DNA of 64,000 nucleotides from Acetobacteraceae bacterium. GTDB taxonomy: Bacteria > Pseudomonadota > Alphaproteobacteria > Acetobacterales > Acetobacteraceae. A program made the position numbers and the translations under genes. The notes under the pieces were generated by a model. It searched no databases. It saw only the letters and a program-made list of their open reading frames with translations, and was not told where the DNA came from. Shown piece after piece: positions 1 through 8,465 of this stretch. Within the stretch, counting starts at the first letter, position 1; each line of letters opens with the position of its first letter. The stretch lies in the NCBI GenBank assembly GCA_021732665.1, contig JAKFUL010000015.1, positions 62,001 through 126,000 of the forward strand, read 5' to 3'.

Positions 1-2
1 GC

Positions 3-497
3 GTCTGGGGCTGGACGGACCGGCCGGGCACCCTGGCGCATTGGCCGGGCGGCGTGGTGGTGAGCTTCCCCGCGGCGCATTCCGTCCATGGCCGGCTGGT
101 GCTGGATGCGGGCGACATCAACCTCACCTTCAAGCGCTACCTCACCGCGCCGGTCGTGCTGACGCTGGAGGATGACCACATCACGGCGATCGAGGGCGCT
201 GGTGCCGATGCCGCGATGATGCGGCGCACCCTCTCGGCGTTTGACCGCAACGCCTATGCCGTCAGCCATGTCGGCTGGGGGTTGAACCCGCGGGCGCGCT
301 ACGAGGCGCTGAGCATGTATGGCCAGCGCGACATGCAGGGCACCGAGCTGCGCTGTGTCGCCGGCAATTTCCTGTTCAGCACCGGCGCCAATGAATTCGC
401 CGGGCGCTTCACCGAGGGGCATTTCGACATCCCCGTCTTCAACACCACCATCGCGCTGGATGGCGAGGTGGTGGTGCGCGAGGGCGTGGTGCTGTGA
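3..497 (+). CDS. NicX-like 2,5-dihydroxypyridine 5,6-dioxygenase, 3'-terminal part
   Basis: This is the C-terminal part of a protein whose frame is open to the left window edge, so the start lies outside. The residues resemble the NicX/M29-like family: a WPGG turn, GDINLTFKRYL, HVGWGLNPRARY, GTELRCVAGNFLFSTGAN and the final GRFTEGHFDIPVFNTT block. In that family the enzyme opens 2,5-dihydroxypyridine to N-formylmaleamate with a non-heme iron. A GTG at 54 could be read as a start, but the frame continues upstream with family-like sequence (WGWTDRPGTLAHWPGG). The next gene is an alpha/beta hydrolase that overlaps the stop by 4 bp, which fits the nicX-nicD order. The exact substrate is inference; an M29-type aminopeptidase-fold relative is the alternative. 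Confidence 0.7.
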   Translation, partial: VWGWTDRPGTLAHWPGGVVVSFPAAHSVHGRLVLDAGDINLTFKRYLTAPVVLTLEDDHITAIEGAGADAAMMRRTLSAFDRNAYAVSHVGWGLNPRARYEALSMYGQRDMQGTELRCVAGNFLFSTGANEFAGRFTEGHFDIPVFNTTIALDGEVVVREGVVL

Positions 498-1237
498 GCG
501 CCTTCCTGGAATGGGGCGAAGGGCCGGCGGTGGCGTGCCTGCATGGCATCGGCGGTGCCGCACATCTTTGGGAGGCGACGGCGGCGGGGCTGCCCGGGCG
601 ACGCCTGCTGGCCTGGAACCAGCCGGGCTATGGCGGTACGCCGCTGCTGGACCCGCTGAGTTTCCCGGCGCTGGCCGATGCCCTGGCGGCGCAGCTCGAT
701 GCGCCGCAGGTCGATCTCATCGGCCATTCCATGGGCGGCATGATCGCCATGGAGTTCTGTCTGCGCCACCCCGGGCGGGTGCGACGGCTGGTGCTCTACG
801 CCACCACCCCTGCCTTCGGCGGGCGCGATCCGGGCTTTGCGCAGGCGTTCATGGCGGCGCGGCTGGGGCCGTTGGATGCGGGGAGGAGCATGGCGGAATG
901 CGCGGCCGACCTGGCCGGTGGCATGTGCGGCCCGGGCGCCGACCCCGCGGCCGAACCCGCCATCATCGCCGCCATGGCCGAGGTGCCGGAGGCGAGCTAC
1001 CGCGCCACACTCGCCTGCCTGGCGACATTCGACCGCCGGTCGGAGATCGCCGGCATCACGGCGCCCACGCTCTGCCTGGCAGGCGAATTGGACCGCGCGG
1101 CGCCGGCGCGCACCATGGAACGCATGGCGCAGACCATTCCAGGCGCGCGATACCTTGTGGTGGAAGGGGCCGGCCATATGCTGCATCTCGAACACCCGAC
1201 AGAATTCCAGGCGGCACTGCGGGCGTTTCTGGCGTGA
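494..1237 (+). CDS. alpha/beta hydrolase, NicD-like (possible N-formylmaleamate deformylase)
   Basis: This is a 247-residue single-domain alpha/beta hydrolase. The oxyanion HGIGG is near residue 17, the nucleophile elbow GHSMGG places Ser79, and Asp200 (in LAGELD) and His228 (in GAGHM) complete the triad. The GTG start overlaps the upstream stop in GTGA, so translation is probably coupled. Beside a NicX-like dioxygenase, the natural guess is NicD, which removes formate from N-formylmaleamate in aerobic nicotinate breakdown. The hydrolase fold is certain; the deformylase role rests only on gene order. No NicF-like maleamate amidase is visible in the window. Confidence 0.75.
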   Translation: MSAFLEWGEGPAVACLHGIGGAAHLWEATAAGLPGRRLLAWNQPGYGGTPLLDPLSFPALADALAAQLDAPQVDLIGHSMGGMIAMEFCLRHPGRVRRLVLYATTPAFGGRDPGFAQAFMAARLGPLDAGRSMAECAADLAGGMCGPGADPAAEPAIIAAMAEVPEASYRATLACLATFDRRSEIAGITAPTLCLAGELDRAAPARTMERMAQTIPGARYLVVEGAGHMLHLEHPTEFQAALRAFLA

Positions 1238-1902
1238 ACGCCCGGCTGCATTGGCTGGAGGCGGCGGGCGGCCTGGACCCATGGCGCCGGGTGGTCGAGG
1301 CCGAGATCGCCGCGGGGTGGGAGGCGGCGGAACGCCATGCCAATCTGCCCGAGATCGACCTGCTGGTGCAGCGCGTGCCGCAGGGCGGCATCCCCCATCT
1401 GGGCATGGGCGGCTGGGCCTATCGGCCGAACTGCTTCGCGGTGACGCTGGACCCGGACAGCCCGCATTTCGCGGACTCGCTGGCCGCCGGCGCGCTGCAA
1501 CGCCAGGTCGTGCATGAGCTGGCGCATTGCCTGCGCTTCGCCGCCATCGGCTACAATCACAATCTGGGCGACGCCATGGTGGCGGAAGGTCTCTGCGGCC
1601 ATTTCACCCATGAATGCCTGGGCACCCCGCCCGAGGCCTGGGAGACGGCGCTGACCGCCGAGCAGCAGGCTGAATTTTTGGCCCGCGCGCGCGCGGCGGC
1701 CGAGGGCCCCTATGACCATCATGCCTGGTTCTTCGGCCGCGGCGCGGGGGCTCCGCCGAAATGGACCGGGTATACGCTGGGGTTCATCCTGGTCGGGCGA
1801 TATCTGGCGGCCAATCCCGGCGTCACGGCCTCGGCCATACTGGGGCTGCATGCGGCGCGGCTGCTGCGCGATTCCTGGCCGGAGATTTCCGCTGACATAT
1901 GA
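1234..1902 (+). CDS. putative zinc-dependent protease, DUF2268-like
   Basis: A roughly 222-residue protein starts at a GTG that overlaps the hydrolase stop by 4 bp. The zinc motif HELAH sits at residues 94-98, and a conserved-looking Glu (VAEGLCGHF, about residue 118) follows 20 residues later, the HExxH plus distal Glu layout of DUF2268-type predicted proteases. No signal peptide is visible, so it is probably cytoplasmic. The frame continues open far upstream across the hydrolase gene; the GTG at 1234 is chosen because family-like sequence begins there and the overlap is typical of this genome. Its role beside ring-cleavage genes is unknown. Confidence 0.65.
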   Translation: MNARLHWLEAAGGLDPWRRVVEAEIAAGWEAAERHANLPEIDLLVQRVPQGGIPHLGMGGWAYRPNCFAVTLDPDSPHFADSLAAGALQRQVVHELAHCLRFAAIGYNHNLGDAMVAEGLCGHFTHECLGTPPEAWETALTAEQQAEFLARARAAAEGPYDHHAWFFGRGAGAPPKWTGYTLGFILVGRYLAANPGVTASAILGLHAARLLRDSWPEISADI

Positions 1903-1946
1903 AAATTCATTTTCTATGATGACGGCTTGATTGCAGCGAGCCCAGC

Positions 1947-3212
1947 ATGGATCACCCGCTCCCCACCGCCACCCCCGACGCGCCGATCTTCGATCCGCGC
2001 GCCTTCCGGCTGACCGCGCTGGAAACCGAACTGACCGCGCGCGCCCGCGAATTCGGCGCCCGCGTGCTGGCGCCACGCGCCGCGCGCTGGGACCGCGAGG
2101 CCTCCTTCCCCGTCGACAACTACCGCGACATGCACGCCGCGGGCTGGCTGGGCATTTGCATTCCCGGGATGGAAGGCGGCCTGGGCGCCGATTTCCGCGC
2201 CTATTGCCTCGCCGCCGCCGAATTCGGCCGGTTCTGCGGCGCCACGGCGCTGACCTGGAACATGCATGTCTGCTCCACCCTTTGGACCGGGCTGCTGACC
2301 GACGACCTGGAGATGGACGAGGCCATGCGCGCGGCGCACCAGGCCAACCGGGCCATCCACTACCGGCGCATCCTGGCCGATGGCGCGATCTACTCCCAGC
2401 CCTTCTCCGAGGGCGGTGCCGCGGCGGCCGGCGCGGTCGCCTTCGGCACCACGGCGCGGCGGGTGGAGGGCGGCTTCCTCGTCAACGGCAAGAAGATTTT
2501 TGCCAGCCTGTCCGGCCACGCGAACCAGTATGGCGTGCTGTGCACGGATGTGACTGACGGCACCGCGTCGCGCCGCAACACGCTCTACCTGGCGGTGCCG
2601 GCCGATGCGCCGGGGGTTTCGGTAGCCGGTGAATGGGACCCGCTGGGCATGCGCGGTACGGTCAGCCGCAACCTGCTGTTCCAGGATGTGCTGGTGCCCG
2701 AGAGTGCGGCGCTGATGCCGCCCGGGCTGTATTTCCAGGCGGCGATGCGCTGGCCGCACATGTTTCTGACCCTGTCGCCCACTTACATGGGCCTGGCCCA
2801 GGCCGCCTTCGATTTCACGGTGCGCTATCTGCGCGGCGAGCAGCCGGGAACGCCGCCGGTCAAGCGCCGGATGTACCCCACCAAGCAGATCGCGGTCGCC
2901 GAGATGCGCGTCATGCTGGAGCAGACCAAGGCCCTGTGGTTCCAGGCCATTTCCGAGGCCGGGCCCGATCCCTCGAAGGAATCCATGCTGCGTGCCCTGG
3001 CGGCGCAGAACACGGTGATGGAGAACGCCAATGCCATCGCGACCAAAGCGGTGCGCACATGCGGCGGCCAGGCCATGCTCAAAAGCCTGCCTTTGGAGCG
3101 GATCTACCGCGATAGCCGCTGCGGCTCGCTCATGCTGCCCTGGACGGCGGAGCTGTGCGTCGACCGCATCGGACGAGACACGCTGTATGAGCGTGGCGAA
3201 ACCGACCAATAA
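1947..3212 (+). CDS. acyl-CoA dehydrogenase family protein
   Basis: A 421-residue FAD enzyme of the acyl-CoA dehydrogenase superfamily. The N-terminal helical part (to about 150) is followed by the central beta domain with NGKKIFASLSG, near residue 175, and a C-terminal helical domain with the family-like CGGQAMLKSLPLERIYRDSR. It should oxidise an acyl-CoA to the enoyl-CoA, or be a desulfurase or monooxygenase relative of the same fold. The next gene, 20 bp on, is an acyl-CoA ligase, so the pair probably activates and then oxidises a carboxylic acid. The substrate cannot be told from sequence. Confidence 0.85.
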   Translation: MDHPLPTATPDAPIFDPRAFRLTALETELTARAREFGARVLAPRAARWDREASFPVDNYRDMHAAGWLGICIPGMEGGLGADFRAYCLAAAEFGRFCGATALTWNMHVCSTLWTGLLTDDLEMDEAMRAAHQANRAIHYRRILADGAIYSQPFSEGGAAAAGAVAFGTTARRVEGGFLVNGKKIFASLSGHANQYGVLCTDVTDGTASRRNTLYLAVPADAPGVSVAGEWDPLGMRGTVSRNLLFQDVLVPESAALMPPGLYFQAAMRWPHMFLTLSPTYMGLAQAAFDFTVRYLRGEQPGTPPVKRRMYPTKQIAVAEMRVMLEQTKALWFQAISEAGPDPSKESMLRALAAQNTVMENANAIATKAVRTCGGQAMLKSLPLERIYRDSRCGSLMLPWTAELCVDRIGRDTLYERGETDQ

Positions 3213-3231
3213 GGGTGCATAACGGCTGGTA

Positions 3232-4767
3232 ATGAGCACCGCGAAAATCATTGCCTTCCCCCAGCGCCCGCGCATGGCCACCTCACCCCGCCCGAAAGCC
3301 GAGGCGCGCGAGGACACGCTGTGGTCCATCTTCGCCGAACGGGCCGAGCGCAACCCGCGCAAGCGCGCGGTGCGCGATGCCGATGGCTCGATGACCTATG
3401 CCGAGTTGCTCAACCTCTCGGCCCAACTCAGCCGCATTTTTCTGCGCGAGGCGGAGCGGCAGCCCAGGCGGCGCAATATCGGCATGCTCGGGCAGAACAG
3501 CGCGGTGCATCTGGCCACCCTGCTGGGCTGCGCGCGGGCGGGCCTGGCGATGGTGCCGATCAACTGGCGCCTGGCGGAGGAGGAATGGTGCTGGCAGGCG
3601 CGGGCCGCGGGGATGTGCGCGGTGGTGGAAGGCTTCGGCCACCGCATGCCCGAGGATTTCATGATCGCCGACGAAATCAGCGCCATCGGCCAATCCACCA
3701 TCCGCATGCTGCCGCGCGAGCCTGTGGTGGGCACCGAGCTGGGCCGGGCGGAATCGCCTGCGCTGATCGGCTACACCTCCGGCACCACCGGAAGGCCGAA
3801 GGGCGCGGTGCTGACCCAGGGCGCGCTGCTGGCGAATGCGAGGAATTCCCAGGCGCTGTTCGAGATCACTCCCGATGACCGGGTACTGACCATGCTGCCG
3901 ATGTTCCATGTTGGCGGCCTGAACATCCAGACCCTGCCGGCGCTGCTGGGCGGCGCCGAGATCATCCTGCATCAGAAATTCGATGCCGAATCCTTCTTCG
4001 ACGCCCTGGTGCAGCACCGGCCCACGCTGACCCTGCTGGTGCCCGCGGTCATGGCGGCGCTGGTCGCCCATCCGCGCTGGGCGAGTGCCGACCTTTCCTC
4101 GCTGCGCGCCGCCGGCGCCGGCTCCTCAGTGGTGCCTATGGAATTGATCGAGGCTTTCCAGGCCCGTGGCGTGCCGATTCAGCAGGTCTATGGCAGCACC
4201 GAAAGCGCGCCCATCGCCATCGCGCAAAGCCGGGAGGAGGCTCTGGCCGCGCCCGGCTCCATCGGCCGCCCGGCGTTGCATTGCGAGGCGAAGATCGGGC
4301 CTGAGGGCGAGATCATGCTGCGTGGGCCGAACATCATGCAAGGCTACCTGGACAACCCGGAGGCCACCGCCGAGAGTTTTTCCGATGGCTGGTTCCGCAC
4401 CGGCGATATCGGCACGCAGGATGCGGATGGCCGCTTCTGGTTCACCGACCGGCTGAAGCACATCATCATCTCCGGCGGCGAGAATATTTCGCCCGCCGAG
4501 GTGGAGCGGGTGCTGGCCATGGCGCCGGGGGTGTTGGAATGCGCGGTCATCGGCAAGCCCGACGCGAAATGGGGCGAGGTGCCGCTGGCCGTGGTGGTGG
4601 CCGGGCCGGGGTTCGACCAGCACAAGGTGCTGGGGGTGTTCGAGGGCAAGCTGGCCAGGTTCAAGCAGCCGCGCGAGGTCGTGGTGGTGGCGGCGCTGCC
4701 AAGGACGGCCCTGGGCAAGGTGAATTTGCCGGCGCTGCGGGCGTTGGTGTTTCCGTCGAAGGGCTGA
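3232..4767 (+). CDS. AMP-dependent acyl-CoA synthetase/ligase
   Basis: A 511-residue member of the ANL superfamily that forms an acyl-adenylate and then an acyl-CoA. The P-loop-like A3 motif YTSGTTGRPKGAV is near residue 180, YGSTES (A5) near residue 320, and GWFRTGDIG (A7) with the catalytic Lys region RTALGKV close to the end. Length is normal for a medium-chain or aromatic acyl-CoA ligase. It follows the acyl-CoA dehydrogenase by 20 bp and is probably in the same transcript. Its stop codon abuts the stop of the convergent HD-domain gene with no base between them. Confidence 0.88.
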   Translation: MSTAKIIAFPQRPRMATSPRPKAEAREDTLWSIFAERAERNPRKRAVRDADGSMTYAELLNLSAQLSRIFLREAERQPRRRNIGMLGQNSAVHLATLLGCARAGLAMVPINWRLAEEEWCWQARAAGMCAVVEGFGHRMPEDFMIADEISAIGQSTIRMLPREPVVGTELGRAESPALIGYTSGTTGRPKGAVLTQGALLANARNSQALFEITPDDRVLTMLPMFHVGGLNIQTLPALLGGAEIILHQKFDAESFFDALVQHRPTLTLLVPAVMAALVAHPRWASADLSSLRAAGAGSSVVPMELIEAFQARGVPIQQVYGSTESAPIAIAQSREEALAAPGSIGRPALHCEAKIGPEGEIMLRGPNIMQGYLDNPEATAESFSDGWFRTGDIGTQDADGRFWFTDRLKHIIISGGENISPAEVERVLAMAPGVLECAVIGKPDAKWGEVPLAVVVAGPGFDQHKVLGVFEGKLARFKQPREVVVVAALPRTALGKVNLPALRALVFPSKG

Positions 4768-5349
4768 TCAGGGGCGCAGCAGGCCCTCGGCCATGGCACG
4801 TGCATACAGCGCCTCGATCATCTCCGCGAAGGGCCCGCCCAGATCGATCGCCGGCTGCATGCGCTTGAGGCTTCTCGCGCGAGTCAGGCCGATTTCCGCC
4901 CAGGCCGGCGCGCCGCATTCCACCTGCTGGGCGAAACCCTGCAACCGGTCGCATCCCATGGCGTAAAGCGCCTCGGGCGTCTCCTGCGCCTCGAACTCCC
5001 GCCAGTGATCATGCAGCCTCTCGCCAAGATCCACCGGCAGGGTGCCGAAGATCCGAAGGGCCGCCGCCTCCTCCCGCGCCGCCTGGGTCAGCAGCCCGGC
5101 CTCGTCGAAGGCAAACGTGTCGCCGGCTTCGATCTCCACCACATCGTGCAGGGCGATCATCGTCAGCACCCGGGCCATGTCCGGCCTCGGCGTGACCTCG
5201 CCCGCCAGCAGCACAGCGATGAGGGCCACGTGCCAGGCGTGTTCGGCCGAGTTTTCCGGCCGGTCGCCGGTACGCGAGGCGCGTTGGATGTGCTTCAGGC
5301 GATCCGTCAGCGCGATGAAGTCGAGCAGCGCCGCCAGGCGTTCACGCAC
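4768..5349 (-). CDS. HD-domain phosphohydrolase (YfbR/HDDC2-like)
   Basis: A 193-residue HD-domain protein. His37 in AEHAWH and the HD pair at residues 68-69 ([12 protein letters not shown]) give the metal-binding signature of YfbR/HDDC2-type 5'-deoxynucleotidases. It overlaps the 3' end of thyX by 8 bp in the same direction, so the two are likely co-transcribed; a dNMP phosphatase beside thymidylate synthase makes sense as nucleotide-pool control. That functional link is inference. The stop is back to back with that of the convergent acyl-CoA ligase. Confidence 0.8.
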   Translation of the reverse strand: MRERLAALLDFIALTDRLKHIQRASRTGDRPENSAEHAWHVALIAVLLAGEVTPRPDMARVLTMIALHDVVEIEAGDTFAFDEAGLLTQAAREEAAALRIFGTLPVDLGERLHDHWREFEAQETPEALYAMGCDRLQGFAQQVECGAPAWAEIGLTRARSLKRMQPAIDLGGPFAEMIEALYARAMAEGLLRP

Positions 5350-6277
5350 GCCCCAGAATCTCCATCAATTCCCGCCATTCCCGCTTGGAAAGCCCGCTGC
5401 CCGCCTGTTCCACCGCCTCGCCCGCCAGCATGCGGCGGATGATGGCCAGCATCTGCGACGACATCGTCACCGCCCCCATCCGGTAATCCGCGAACGCCTC
5501 ATAAGCCAGCGGCACCCAAGCCTGCACCGTCTTCAGCATGGCCTCGGCATAGACGCGGATTTCGTACTGCGCATGGGCATCGGCGCGCAGCGACAGGAAA
5601 TGCAGCAGATTGTGCAGATCGGTCTTCCAGTACCATTGCGTGTAGGTGTTCAGCGTGAGGTTCATCCGCGCCAATTCGCGCGCCAGGCCGGAGCGTCCGG
5701 GGTCCAGCGCCGCGCCCTGCTCGTCCTCGTTCAGCATGTCCAGGTAATTGTCGTAGGTGCGGGTGGCGTCGTCGCGCAGCAAACGCAGAACGCGCTCGGC
5801 CTCCGCGCCTTCCAGCACGGCGCCGCGGCCCTGGCGGTTGTCGCTGCTTTGCGCCGCCAATTGGTCGGGCGCGGGAATATAGAACTCCCGGTCCAGCACC
5901 GAATACCGCGCCGAATACTCATTCACATTGGCTGTGCGATGCCTGATCCATTGCCGGGCGATGAAGATCGGCAGCTTGATGTGATACTTGATCTCGCACA
6001 TTTCGAACGGCGTCGAGTGGCGGTGACGCATCAGGTAGCGGATCAGCCCGCGATCCTCATTCGCCGCCTTGGTGCCGCGGCCGTAGCTCACGCGCGCCGC
6101 CTGCACCACCGCCGCGTCATCGCCCATATAATCGACCACGCGAACGAAACCGTGGTCGAGCACCGGAATGGCCTGGGCCAGCATGGCTTCCAGCGCCGGC
6201 ACCACCGGCCGCGCGGTGGGGGTGCGGTTGGCCGCGGCCTCGGCCACCTCGGCCAGTTGTTCAGGGGTCAATGCCAT
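5342..6277 (-). CDS. thyX: flavin-dependent thymidylate synthase ThyX
   Basis: A 311-residue ThyX. The family signature RHR-x7-S is seen at residues 112-122 in [14 protein letters not shown], and [10 protein letters not shown] (84-93) is the second conserved block. The enzyme makes dTMP from dUMP using methylene-tetrahydrofolate and FAD, and replaces ThyA in many alphaproteobacteria. It lies upstream of, and overlaps, the HD phosphohydrolase gene. The start ATG lies less than 100 bp from the beginning of the tmRNA gene on the other strand, so their promoters probably share the same short region. Confidence 0.93.
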   Translation of the reverse strand: MALTPEQLAEVAEAAANRTPTARPVVPALEAMLAQAIPVLDHGFVRVVDYMGDDAAVVQAARVSYGRGTKAANEDRGLIRYLMRHRHSTPFEMCEIKYHIKLPIFIARQWIRHRTANVNEYSARYSVLDREFYIPAPDQLAAQSSDNRQGRGAVLEGAEAERVLRLLRDDATRTYDNYLDMLNEDEQGAALDPGRSGLARELARMNLTLNTYTQWYWKTDLHNLLHFLSLRADAHAQYEIRVYAEAMLKTVQAWVPLAYEAFADYRMGAVTMSSQMLAIIRRMLAGEAVEQAGSGLSKREWRELMEILGRA

Positions 6278-6339
6278 GGGGGGCCTCCGTCGCGTCTGCG
6301 ATACGGGCCCCCTCGCAAGCGGGCAAGGGGTGCGCTATA

Positions 6340-6716
6340 TGTTCGGTGTCACCTCGGTGACTATGGCGATAAACGGTACGTGGAATAAGCGTTGCGGACC
6401 CGGGGGCAGTGCCCGGCGTCTCCATATTTTTTGCATGTTGGCTGCTGATCCTGGCGGGTCGAGAGCTGGCGGCGGGAGAGACCGACCACCTCAGTGTCCG
6501 AAGGGATGTGCGGGTGGCCCCGGACTCTTGCCATGGGGACGAAACAGTCTCGACGCGCGCGGTAAAGACGTGCCTTTTGCCCGGCATTGTACCGCCGTCA
6601 TCGGGCTAAATCACAAGTGCCAATGATAACGTTCGCGAGAACGTGGCGCTCGCTGCCTAGAGATAGGTAAGCGCTGCCCGGGGGGAGCAGGGCAACAGAA
6701 TCCCCCCACTTTTTCA
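6340..6716 (+). ncRNA. ssrA: tmRNA, circularly permuted two-piece form (ssrA)
   Basis: The 3' acceptor piece comes first, as in alphaproteobacteria. T-arm: CCGGG (6400-6404), loop GGCAGTG, CCCGG (6412-6416); acceptor strand CGTCTCC (6417-6423) with discriminator A6424. The coding piece begins GGGGACG (6535-6541), which pairs with CGTCTCC over 7 bp with one G-U. GGTACGT (6375-6381) and ACGTGCC (6568-6574) pair as a second helix between the pieces. The tag reading frame at 6619-6660 encodes ANDNVRENVALAA and then TAG. A pseudoknot follows: TGCCC 6675-6679 with GGGCA 6690-6694, and GGGGGGA 6680-6686 with TCCCCCC 6701-6707. CCA is not encoded. The stretch 6425-6534 is the excised spacer. Outer ends are approximate. 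No protein gene is supported here. Confidence 0.93.
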
Positions 6717-6884
6717 TGCCCTAAAACCCATAGCTGGAACATGGACAGGCGAAGGCCCAAGTGACGGGCGCCGGTATCCGCCGGCCGCCTTGCTGTCGGA
6801 TTCTGCCAAGGCGCGCATCACCCACCAATCACAGATTGGCGCGCGCCCCACCCCCGCCTATGCTGCGCTCCCCAGGAAAGCCCG

Positions 6885-7370
6885 ATGACCGAAGAAGCAC
6901 CCCCCGAGAGCCTTCTCCCCTATGAACGCTGGACCGAGAACGCGCTGCGCATCGTCGTGCTCGATGCCCTGGAACACGCGGCGCGGGAGGGCCTTCCGGG
7001 CGAGCACCATTTCTACATCTCCTTCCGCACCGACCACCCCGGCGTCTCCATCCCCGGCCATCTGAAGGCGCGCTACCCCACCGAGATCACCATCGTCCTG
7101 CAACACCGCTTCTGGGATCTGAAGATCGATCGGGAAAAGCCTGGCTTCTCGGTCGGCCTCAGCTTCGGTGGCGTGCCGGCGCAGCTCGTCGTGCCGCTCT
7201 CGGCACTCACGGCTTTCCATGACCCGCATGTCCGCTTCGGTTTGCGTTTCGAGCCTGAGGCGGTGATGGAAGCAGCCGAACCGGAACCCGAGCCCGAACC
7301 GCCGCCCCTGCCCGATTCCCCCAAGCCGCAGGTCGTCAGCCTGGACGCCTTCCGCCGCAAGCGCGACTGA
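6885..7370 (+). CDS. sspB: ClpXP adaptor protein SspB, alphaproteobacterial type
   Basis: A 161-residue protein with the alpha-SspB pattern: an N-terminal tag-binding domain (about 8-130, with HHFYISFRTDHPGVSIP and ITIVLQHRFWDL) and an acidic, Pro-rich linker (EPEPEPEPPPLPDSP). The tail, QVVSLDAFRRKRD, has the form of the short peptide that docks on the ClpX N-domain. SspB tethers tmRNA-tagged proteins to ClpXP. It lies about 170 bp downstream of the tmRNA gene on the same strand, so tag and tag-reader are neighbours. Confidence 0.9.
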   Translation: MTEEAPPESLLPYERWTENALRIVVLDALEHAAREGLPGEHHFYISFRTDHPGVSIPGHLKARYPTEITIVLQHRFWDLKIDREKPGFSVGLSFGGVPAQLVVPLSALTAFHDPHVRFGLRFEPEAVMEAAEPEPEPEPPPLPDSPKPQVVSLDAFRRKRD

Positions 7371-8465
7371 TCACTCAAGCCGGGCTCCGCTGACGCGGAT
7401 CACGGCCCCCCAGCGCGCATGTTCCTCGCGCATCATCGGCAGCATGCCCTCCAGCGGCACCGGCTCCAGCAGCTCGAAACCCAGCTCCACCAGGCGGCGG
7501 CGCACCGCGGGGTCCTGCAACATCGCGTCCGTCACCTCGCGCATCCGCGCCACGATCGGCGCCGGCGTGCCGGCCACCGTCGCCACCGCGAACCAGGTCG
7601 TCAGCTCATACTGCGAAAAACCCAGCTCCTTCATCGCGGCCACATCGGGCAGAAAGGGCGAGCGGCCGGCCGAGGTCACGGCCAGCGGCCGCAGCGCGCC
7701 GCCGCGGATGCCCGCAAGGAGGGTGGTGATGTTGTAGTAGGCGAAATCCACCTCGCCGGTCTGCACCGCCAGAATGCCCTGCGGCGCGCCGCGATAGGGC
7801 ACATGGGTGAATTCCACCCCCGCCTGCTGCGCCAGCAAGGCCGAGGAAAGGTGATGCGTCGTCCCCACCCCGCCCGAGGAATAGGTCAGCATACCGGGCC
7901 TGGCCCGCGCCGCGGCCAGCAACTCCGCCAGCGACTGGAACGGCGATGAAGCCCGCACCACCAGCGCGTTCGACACCCCGGCGATCCGCGCGATATAGGT
8001 GAAATCGCGGAACGGGTCGTAGGGCAGCGCGGCATAGAGATGCGGGTTGAAGGCCACCGAGGTCTGCCCGGTCAGCGCCGCCACATAGCCATCGGGCGGC
8101 ATCCGCGCGACCTGGCCCAGCGCCACGGTGCCATTTGCGGCCGGGCGGTTTTCCACCGGCACCGGCACCCCCAGGCGGGCCGACCATTGCTCGGCCAGCA
8201 GCCGGGCCATAATGTCCACGCTGCTGCCCGCGGCCAGCGGCGCCACCATGGCGATCGGCCTGGTGGGCCAGGCTTGCGCCGCCGCGGGCAACACCACCGC
8301 GGACGCCAGCGCAAGAGCGCGCCGTCCTAGTGGTGTGTGCCATACGGGCGATGCCGTCTGGCACACACCACCAGCCTTTGATTTGGTGGGCCGATGAACC
8401 CGACGCTTGGGTAGCAAGCGTCGGGATCGGACCACTAGCGCAACAGATAAACCGGGCTCGTCCAC
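7371..8465 (-). CDS. Bug/TctC-type tripartite tricarboxylate receptor with a 36-residue insertion
   Basis: A 364-residue periplasmic solute-binding protein of the TTT (Bug) family: WPTRPIAMVAPLAAGSSVDIMARLL, VENRPAANG, THVPYRGAPQG. Bug proteins bind carboxylates for TctAB-type uptake or sensing; no tctAB is nearby. A GTG start at 8465 has GGGAG 6 nt upstream and overlaps the end of the DUF3604 gene. The first ten residues (MDEPGLSVAL) would join directly to GRRALALASAVVLPAAAQA as an ordinary signal peptide, but 36 extra residues from the palindromic element at 8327-8438 lie between. An alternative GTG at 8366 would start inside the element. Export may be impaired; the mature domain looks intact. 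Confidence 0.8.
   Translation of the reverse strand: MDEPGLSVALVVRSRRLLPKRRVHRPTKSKAGGVCQTASPVWHTPLGRRALALASAVVLPAAAQAWPTRPIAMVAPLAAGSSVDIMARLLAEQWSARLGVPVPVENRPAANGTVALGQVARMPPDGYVAALTGQTSVAFNPHLYAALPYDPFRDFTYIARIAGVSNALVVRASSPFQSLAELLAAARARPGMLTYSSGGVGTTHHLSSALLAQQAGVEFTHVPYRGAPQGILAVQTGEVDFAYYNITTLLAGIRGGALRPLAVTSAGRSPFLPDVAAMKELGFSQYELTTWFAVATVAGTPAPIVARMREVTDAMLQDPAVRRRLVELGFELLEPVPLEGMLPMMREEHARWGAVIRVSGARLE
8327..8438. mobile_element. palindromic MITE-like insertion, 108 bp net
   Basis: CTAGTGGT at 8327-8334 is the exact inverse of ACCACTAG at 8431-8438, so the segment has short terminal inverted repeats with CTAG at both ends, as expected after insertion into TA or CTAG. Inside are a 12-bp inverted pair (8331-8342 with 8359-8370, extended by ACGG/CCGT around a 6-nt loop), CCACCA/TGGTGG (8368-8373 with 8384-8389), and a perfect 11-bp stem with a 5-nt loop (8399-8409 with 8415-8425). 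No protein is encoded. It also carries the DUF3604 stop codon (TAG at 8437-8435). The assignment as an IS630-like non-autonomous element is a guess. Confidence 0.6.

Noticed and set aside
6168-6626. Small open frames on both strands between thyX and sspB
   Set aside because: They cover the tmRNA gene, which explains the sequence by paired stems and the tag frame.
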